14,226 nt of DNA. It comes from Amoebophrya sp. AT5.2. Lineage: Eukaryota > Sar > Dinophyceae > Syndiniales > Amoebophryaceae. The stretch covers positions 1 to 14,226 of the forward strand of contig RXOD01005414.1 in the NCBI GenBank assembly GCA_005223375.1. The letters run 5' to 3'. The number at the start of each line of letters is the position of its first letter. Position 1 is the stretch's first letter. Below, piece by piece: positions 9,401-14,226 of the stretch. Position numbers and translations under genes: made by a program. The notes under the pieces were generated by a model, which was not told the origin of the DNA, searched no databases, and saw nothing but the letters and a program-made list of their open reading frames with translations.

Positions 9401-11958
9401 AGTGGGCACAACCACCCGACAGGCGGTGGCAAGGAAACCAATGCCAACGGTTATCAACCTCGCGAAGCAACCGAGAAGGCGTGCCACGTGACGCAGACAG
9501 CGCTCGCAATGCTCGAAGACGCGTTCAAGAGTCAGGAGAGAGACAGGGAGGCCGCCGCGTCTCAGATCGCTTACTGCGCGCGCACCGAGCCGGACTCGCT
9601 GCGCTTCTGTATCCATCGCTGCACCGAGAAAATTCAGCACGGAGAGTCAGTGCTCCCGGAGGGTCGGCCGCGCGAAGGTGCCAAGCCGGAAAAGGGTGCT
9701 GCACTCAGCTATGCGCAGGCGGTGGCCAACGCGGACAGCATTATCCAGGCGATCCAACCCATATTCCTGGATCTCGCGGTACTGAAATGGCTAGAATGCT
9801 CAAATTTGTATCGACGGTGAGTCTGAATCTCTCTGCCCTCTCTTCGGCAAAATTTAATTTACTATTTCTCGCACCATGCTCCTACAACAGAGTTGTGACA
9901 GTGGCAAGGTGAGCGTGCTGCTGCGGTGCTGGCTCGATCTGATTATCCTGCAGGAACGCGTGGAACCCTTGCAACAAATACTGAGGGACCTCGTGCCCCG
10001 CCTTCCGGACCTGGGACGGCAAGAAAAAGGTACTAAAGCTGCCGAAAATAGAAAGCGTTTTGAACGAGTGCAACACGTTCGCATAGTAGATCGTAGATAT
10101 GAAGAACCAAGAACAACTCGACAATGAATGATCGTCACACACCAGCGGCGCGCACTGTACAGAAGGTGGTTGAGGCCATCGGTGAGCGGTGCACGACGTG
10201 GCCGCAGCTGCTGGAGGGTCTTCGTGCGTGCTTGGACGCCATGCCACCTTTGACCACAGCGAACCCCCGTAGAGAACACACCACGGCCCACCTTCTCATT
10301 ACGGACGAGCATGGTATATGGCAGATACCGCTCTTGACCATGAATTTTTCTGGCCGAATTTCTAGCCGTTTGGTTGATGTATGTGAGACGAGTCTTGACT
10401 GTAGTTTTTTCTACTTCATCATCGCAGGGCACCACATCCTGCAGCGGATTGTCAAGCTGTACATGGAAAAGGAACTGCGGGGCGGGGAGTACCTCGTGGA
10501 CTATGTGCAGGGACGTGTGGCAGAGTTCGCCTGCGACAGGCAGGGGTGCTGCTTTCTGCAACGTGTCCACCCACTCGCGAGCGACGCACAGCGACAGTGG
10601 ATTCGCGAAGCCTTGCTCGCTGACCTCCCAGCGATTGCGCAACATTGCTACGGAAACTACGTCGTGCAGTACACTTTACTTGCTTCTTCAAGTGAATTGG
10701 TTTTCCCAAGCATAATCTGTATGTGTGTCGTTTCGCCACAACAGATTAACCTGGCAAGCTTTCGTGCAGCTGCGCCCTAGGTACTGTGCTAAGAAATTCA
10801 AATGAGTAGGTATGATGATGATGATGATGATGATGATGATGTAGATATACTTTTCGTGCATATTTTGTTTGCTTCCCTCCACAATCGGAACTGCGCATTA
10901 TCGGACCTAGGAACCTGATCGAGCGGGCTGATGACGAGCAGTGGAAAGCCGACGTTGTGGAGAGGATGATTGATTTTGGTGTGCGCGACCTCTGTTGCCA
11001 GAAGCACTCCTCGAACGTGCTGGAAAAGTGCCTCGAACACGGGCACGATCACGCAGCGCCCGTGCGGAGACTGGTCCAGGAGCTGCTGCGCGATCCTGCC
11101 GCGTTCGAAGTCATCTTTCGGGACAAGTTCGGAAACTACGTCTTGCAGCGCGCACTCGCAGTGATGTGCGACAAGTCGCAGAGTCTGGACCTATTCCACG
11201 CGATGCTGCGCATCCTGATGCCCATGCTGTTGCGGAACACGACTATCGTACCCCATGCGGGGCCGCGGTATTCCGCGGTCGACGGCGGCGTCGACAGCAT
11301 CACCCCCCCACTTCCGTCGCACCTCAAGAGCGTGTCGATGAAGATACTCACCCGGTACCGGCTCAACTTTCTGGAAGTGGCCCAGAACGACGGCGCAGCG
11401 TCGATCGGCGACACGATCCTGCGATTAACAGAAAGCAGCGCGGCAGCTGCTGCAGCCGATACAGCTGCCGCAAGGTGTAACAAAGCTGCGCCTCCCATGG
11501 TTGCGCCGTGGGGCGAAGTTGCACCCGCGGCCAGCAGTGTGGGTACTGCTACTGTCGGTAGTATCGATAAAGGAAGCTCGTCCGCTGCTCCCGGCCGAAG
11601 TACAACGAAAGGCACATCAAAGGCGGTTGCGGGTGCTCCTACAGGTACAAAGGGTGGTTCGTTCATGTCCGCCTCGATCGGAAGCGGATGTGCGGGCAAA
11701 GGCGGTGGCAAAGGAAGCTTCAACATGGCGGAGAGTTTGAGCAATAGCAGTTGCGGTAATTCAGCTTCGTCGTCTTGTTGGGGCAGAATCCCCGGAGGAT
11801 ACAATGCTCCACCCGGCGGCGGAACTGGAGCAGCAGCAGGGCGTGGGAAGCCTCTTGGTGGTGGAAGGGGTGGGGGCGCGGGAGCGCGCCAGAACCAGTT
11901 TCTGCAGTACAAGCCCGGAGGAGCGGCGGACATGTTCCGGAGTGCAGCTGCAGCGTAG
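6462..11958 (+). CDS. Puf/Pumilio-family RNA-binding protein, six exons
   Basis: Puf proteins bind sequence elements in mRNA 3' untranslated regions and repress translation or recruit deadenylases, mostly in the cytoplasm. Proposed exons are 6462-8579, 8705-9778, 9891-10029, 10146-10313, 10428-10668 and 10911-11958, joining in frame to 1595 residues. The start has an excellent context (GCCATGG) and an in-frame TAG upstream at 6402. Residues 1 to about 960 are rich in Asn, Gln, Ser, Gly and Met, with short repeats. Eight Puf repeats follow. Their recognition helices are near 1003 (R1, DSLRFCIH), 1068 (R2, GKVSVLL), 1111 (R3, AARTVQ), 1167 (R4, GHHILQ), 1206 (R5, GCCFLQ), 1242 (R6, GNYVVQ), 1280 (R7, SSNVLE) and 1321 (R8, GNYVLQ). 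The tail from about 1330 is Gly/Ser/Ala-rich with an RGG-like patch. R6-R8 carry canonical base-reading residues, while R1-R2 do not. R1-R2 and R3-R4 are spaced more widely than usual. Splice joins 2-5 are supported by both phase and repeat continuity, and join 1 is less certain. The family assignment is firm; the target mRNAs are unknown. Confidence 0.92.
7114..7164 (+). repeat. 27-base in-frame duplication in the Puf N-terminus
   Basis: The 24 bases from 7114 recur at 7141 with two differences, giving a period of 27 bases. The encoded unit is SMNNSGAP, repeated with one extra Pro between copies. It lies in the low-complexity N-terminal region and keeps the reading frame, so it most likely arose by replication slippage. 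Confidence 0.85.
7569..7649 (+). repeat. 21-base tandem repeat encoding NNFSQPQ, about four copies
   Basis: Three full copies of a 21-base unit and most of a fourth run head to tail in the Puf coding frame. Each full copy encodes NNFSQPQ, and the last begins NNFSQ and then diverges. The copies are nearly identical at the DNA level: the first starts AATAAC and the others AACAAC. This points to recent expansion or homogenisation. The peptide has the Asn/Gln plus aromatic composition typical of prion-like segments. Confidence 0.92.
8580..8704 (+). other. Puf intron 1 (125 bases, phase 0)
   Basis: An intron is required here because the coding frame shifts between about 8565 and 8705. The preferred solution starts at GTAGGT and ends at TGTTTCACAG; both sides are phase 0 and the join reads YNGG then TSNF. 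An alternative of 122 bases, from GTACAA at 8567 to GTGTCAG at 8688, is also in frame (phase 2) and adds a slightly different peptide. The region is low-complexity on both sides, so protein similarity cannot settle the choice. Confidence 0.6.
9164..9187 (+). repeat. GGA run encoding poly-Gly
   Basis: Six GGA codons followed by two GGC codons encode eight glycines within Puf exon 2. It is a simple trinucleotide run inside a Gly/Ser-rich linker, upstream of the Puf repeats. Confidence 0.9.
9779..9890 (+). other. Puf intron 2 (112 bases, phase 0)
   Basis: The intron starts at GTACTG and ends at CCTACAACAG. Phase 0 on both sides joins FLDLA to SCDSGKV, which matches the normal spacing into a Puf repeat helix. 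A stronger-looking donor, GTGAGT at 9817, lies inside the intron. Using it with the same acceptor would put the ribosome into a frame that stops at 9910-9912. Confidence 0.85.
10030..10145 (+). other. Puf intron 3 (116 bases, phase 1)
   Basis: The intron starts at GTACTA and ends at CACACACCAG. The phase 1 join gives RQEKAARTVQK, the recognition helix of repeat 3. There is no clear pyrimidine tract before the acceptor, so this intron is supported mainly by frame and by repeat continuity. Confidence 0.8.
10314..10427 (+). other. Puf intron 4 (114 bases, phase 1)
   Basis: The intron starts at GTATAT and ends at CATCATCGCAG after a T/C-rich tract at about 10402-10420. The phase 1 join gives DEHGHHILQRIV, a clean Puf repeat helix. 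The intron happens to be open in the flanking exon frame, so retention would insert 38 residues into repeat 4 without a stop. Confidence 0.88.
10669..10910 (+). other. Puf intron 5 (242 bases, phase 2)
   Basis: The intron starts at GTACAC and ends at CGGACCTAG. The phase 2 join rebuilds the Gln codon of NYVVQ and continues NLIERADDEQ, matching the usual end of Puf repeat 6 and start of repeat 7. It is about twice as long as the other introns and contains a 30-base ATG repeat and a possible 36-base cassette exon (10745-10780). Retention would meet a TAG at 10778-10780 and remove repeats 7 and 8. Confidence 0.85.
10812..10841 (+). repeat. (ATG)10 microsatellite in Puf intron 5
   Basis: Ten perfect ATG units lie within the proposed fifth intron. 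Runs of this kind mutate quickly in copy number. Because it is intronic it does not change the protein, but it could alter intron length or splicing. Confidence 0.95.
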
Positions 11959-13685
11959 AGACCGCTGGTGAACAAGAAGATGACGAAGAGGAGCAGCAGC
12001 AAGAGGAGTCGCAAGAATGGGGGAACGAGACAAAGATGGGAGGCGGGATTCCGTGCGCGGAAGAGGCCTTCATCAAAATTCTTTCGACGCAGCCACCGAC
12101 TTTAACGTGGCCGCACTTAATCGAATAACACAAAGAAACGCAATGTACACTGTGCCGGATTGGTCCGTGGGCAGCTTCTTCGGGGCATCGATGGAGATAC
12201 GGATACTTTGAATATCACGCTGAAAAGAACGCTGGACAATTTTATCAGACCCATAGAAAGTATACGTATCGGATGTAGCCGTTGACTTCTTACGCAAACA
12301 AACAAGATGCATCAAATAGGTACGTACGTACGAGTTCCAGTCGAAAACGTAAAGGTTGAGGTACTTCAGAATCAGACGTCAAGGGCCATCGACCTCGCAT
12401 AGTGCGTGCTAGACGAAGGCGCCGCCTCTTCGCTCCAACCGAGCTGTCGGCACCGCAGCTATGATGGGGTCGAGAAAAACAAAAAAAAGCAAGTTCTGCC
12501 TTCTTCAAGACACCGACACCAGCACATCAAATCTGCACAAAACGATCAGATTGAGACCACGATTGGCGTAACACAGCTGGAGTCACGCTAACGCGACAAA
12601 CGTACTTATCCTTTTGCCGGTGCTACATTCAATGATTTCGGTAACCAACTGTTGGCTTCTTTGGCAGGTTTGCGGGGAGTAGAAGCAGATCTGGGGCAAC
12701 TCTTGCCATGAGCAATTAAGTCGACAACGAACAACACACGAAAACAACGTGATTCTGAGTAAAGATGAACACGAGGCACAAAGCCGTTCAAGCCGGTAGC
12801 AAGCTGGAGAATGAAATCAATTTTATAAAGAAGGATCGGAAACGGAAGCGGATCTTCGATGTCGACGCTCAAGATTCTTCGACATTCGACTTAAAGGGTC
12901 CGCTCTGCTCATTCACACACACAGATAGATACCTACGTTTCAACACAAGAATTGTGGGTGATTCACTTCCAGTCGGGAACACCCGCCAGGTATTTACTAG
13001 ATCGATGATATAATTCGAAGTACGAGTTTCGTGAGGACGAGGATGAAGTTGCTTATTTATTCAGAAGGTATGCAGTTTCACTTGCCGCCCTAGTGACTGC
13101 CAGCTTATTGGAAAGAAACACACACAATAGATTCATTGACGACATTCTGTAAAGGAAGGAAAGAGGAACAATGGAAGTACGCCCGGTGTTTGTTTTGCAG
13201 TGGGTCTGCTTTTTGGAGTCAGACCGCGATGAATGGCCGCCATTGAACTCGTCACAAAGGTCATTCAGGGGCTCTTACATGGAGTATCTGTTTCCCCGGC
13301 ACATAAAGATGTGCTTCATCGCTCTGCAAGCGTCGCGATTGTTCTGCTCATGCTCTGGCAGCAAAAGATGCCCATCTGTGGTCCAACATCGTTTGTTGAG
13401 TCTGGTTTGGTCTAAGGATCCTTGATTGCATTTTGTGAAAGTGAGTTCCAATCTTCCGATCCCTTTGGAACACAGAAACGTAACCACCTTGTTCAAGGTC
13501 AACCCGTGGAAAAGAAGAGGATTTACATCTACTTCATCTGCAACGGCATCCGATTTCTCACAAAAGAAATAAACCCCAGAGAGGAGCGCTTTTCATGAGG
13601 TTCTGGCCGACATCTTGACCCGATTATCGGTTTCGACCTGCACTGGTAGGTTTTTACTTTCAGGCAGAGAACAAGTAGCAGCAAG
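11959..13685. other. Spacer between the Puf and PARN-like genes
   Basis: These 1.7 kb should include the Puf 3' untranslated region and the PARN-like leader. Open frames are short (88 codons or fewer within the spacer) and unrecognised. The best on the + strand, 12765-13013 (82 residues, Lys/Arg-rich near its start), has no supporting feature. Minor sequence features are a TACG triplet repeat at 12321-12332, an A-rich stretch at about 12475-12490 and a lone AATAAA at 13568-13573. I see no tRNA, rRNA, snRNA or mobile-element signature. Confidence 0.55.
13646..13663 (+). promoter_or_regulatory. Probable 3' splice site before the PARN-like start codon
   Basis: A T-rich tract ending TTTTTACTTTCAG (AG at 13662-13663) lies 22 bases before the ATG at 13686. 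It is the best acceptor-like site outside the coding regions. It may end a leader intron or be a spliced-leader trans-splicing site. An in-frame TAG at 13647-13649 shows the coding region does not extend upstream through it in this frame. Confidence 0.4.
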
Positions 13686-14165
13686 ATGGAAATCACGCTG
13701 GACAACTTTGACGACGCATTGCCGTCCATTCAAAGCGCCATCGATGGCGCCGACTACATCGCGATGGACCTCGAGATGACTGGCATCCGGCACCCCAAGA
13801 ACGAGTTTAGTCGGCTCACCGAATTGCTTCCCACCGTGTATCGCAAGAACCGGGAGGTGGTGAAGACTTTCGACGTGATGCAGATCGGGCTTTGCTGTGT
13901 GAAAAAAGCGAATCCACCATCGTCTGCTCCACCGCAGCAGGGAAATAATGTTGCAAAAAACGGACGACCAAAGGCGAAGAACATCAATGCCGCCGCCGCT
14001 TTCACGTGCACCCCGCTGAATTTTTACGTGCTGAAACGCAGCATCGACCGCGTGCAGAAGAACATCGTCTCGTTGGACATTAAGGAGAGGATCAACCCAT
14101 TTTCCTGGCCATCGGTCTGGGGGTGGGAGACTTGTAGTTCGTCTCGTAGCTATGGTTTGGTATGA
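13686..14165 (+). CDS. PARN: PARN-like poly(A)-specific ribonuclease, N-terminal exon, 3' partial
   Basis: PARN is a DEDD-family 3' exoribonuclease that removes poly(A) tails from mRNAs and trims small RNAs. The visible 159 residues begin with the family's N-terminal block. ADYIAMDLEMTGI holds the first two catalytic acids as D28 and E30, the same numbering as in human PARN. A later QIGLC segment (residues 66-70) and LNFYVL (about 111-116) fit the next two conserved strands. Residues 73-106, rich in Pro, Gln, Asn, Lys and Ala, look like a lineage-specific loop. The start is supported by an in-frame TAG at 13647. The frame ends at TGA 14163-14165, far short of the usual 500-700 residues, and residues after about 120 stop resembling the family. 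Exon 1 therefore probably ends at a donor between about 14050 and 14160 and continues beyond the window. The remaining DEDD residues cannot be seen. A CAF1/POP2 nuclease is less likely, because the acids lie so close to the N-terminus. Confidence 0.8.
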   Translation: MEITLDNFDDALPSIQSAIDGADYIAMDLEMTGIRHPKNEFSRLTELLPTVYRKNREVVKTFDVMQIGLCCVKKANPPSSAPPQQGNNVAKNGRPKAKNINAAAAFTCTPLNFYVLKRSIDRVQKNIVSLDIKERINPFSWPSVWGWETCSSSRSYGLV

Positions 14166-14212
14166 TACGCGCAGGGGGTGGCCTGTATTCTCTTGTAGCT
14201 ATGGTGTCGTAT
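14119..14212 (+). repeat. Imperfect duplication at the right edge
   Basis: The 22 bases at 14142-14163 recur at 14191-14212 with three differences, centred on GTAGCTATGGT. A GGGGGTGG motif also occurs twice, at 14119 and 14174. The offsets are 49 and 55 bases. Such duplication is more typical of intron than of exon, which supports the view that PARN-like coding sequence ends before or within this stretch. Confidence 0.65.
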
Positions 14213-14226
14213 TTTGTCTTGTATTT

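Noticed and set aside
9854..10645. Long frame (263 codons) on the - strand across Puf exons 3-5
   Set aside because: It is antisense to exons that clearly encode Puf repeats. Its peptide has no recognisable features and depends on the same bases.
11136..12014. Long Pro/Leu/Ala-rich frame (292 codons) on the - strand
   Set aside because: It mirrors the Gly/Ser/Ala-rich Puf C-terminal exon; high GC leaves the opposite strand open by chance.
12765..13013. 82-residue basic frame in the spacer before the PARN-like gene
   Set aside because: Short, with no recognisable motif and no second line of support.
13568..13573. AATAAA as a polyadenylation signal
   Set aside because: It is over 1.6 kb past the Puf stop codon and just upstream of the PARN-like gene, so no gene end is obvious nearby. 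Many protists do not use this hexamer.

Overview
The window looks like nuclear DNA of a GC-rich microbial eukaryote. It has spliceosomal GT-AG introns, long low-complexity protein segments, intergenic spacers of 1.2-1.7 kb, and two recognisable eukaryotic mRNA-metabolism genes (a Puf/Pumilio protein and a PARN-type deadenylase). All stops used are standard (TGA, TAG, TAG). All four genes lie on the + strand, and three start codons sit 9-22 bases after a possible 3' splice site. An alveolate such as a dinoflagellate, syndinian, perkinsid or chromerid relative would fit, but this is inference and no sequence here proves the lineage.

Layout: (1) 1-2001 is the 3' part of a gene for an unrecognised multi-pass membrane protein, cut by the left edge. 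(2) 2002-3188 is non-coding as far as I can see. (3) 3189-5084 is a single-exon gene for a Ser-rich, probably disordered protein with one transmembrane helix, also unrecognised. (4) 5085-6461 is a spacer plus the presumed leader of the next gene. (5) 6462-11958 is the main feature, a six-exon gene for a Puf-family RNA-binding protein of about 1595 residues. I reconstructed it by hand from splice-site phase and from continuity of the Puf repeats. (6) 11959-13685 is a spacer. (7) 13686 to the right edge is the first exon of a PARN-like poly(A)-specific 3' exoribonuclease, cut by the window.

The Puf protein has a roughly 960-residue N-terminal half rich in Asn, Gln, Ser, Gly and Met (prion-like), then eight Puf repeats, then a Gly/Ser/Ala tail of over 250 residues. 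Repeats 6-8 carry the textbook triads NYxxQ, SNxxE and NYxxQ, which read 5'-UGU in characterised Puf proteins. Repeats 3-5 are variant and repeats 1-2 degenerate. A Puf repressor directly followed by a deadenylase is a suggestive pairing for mRNA silencing, although Puf proteins are usually tied to CCR4-NOT rather than PARN. No clear tRNA, rRNA, CRISPR array or mobile element was seen.
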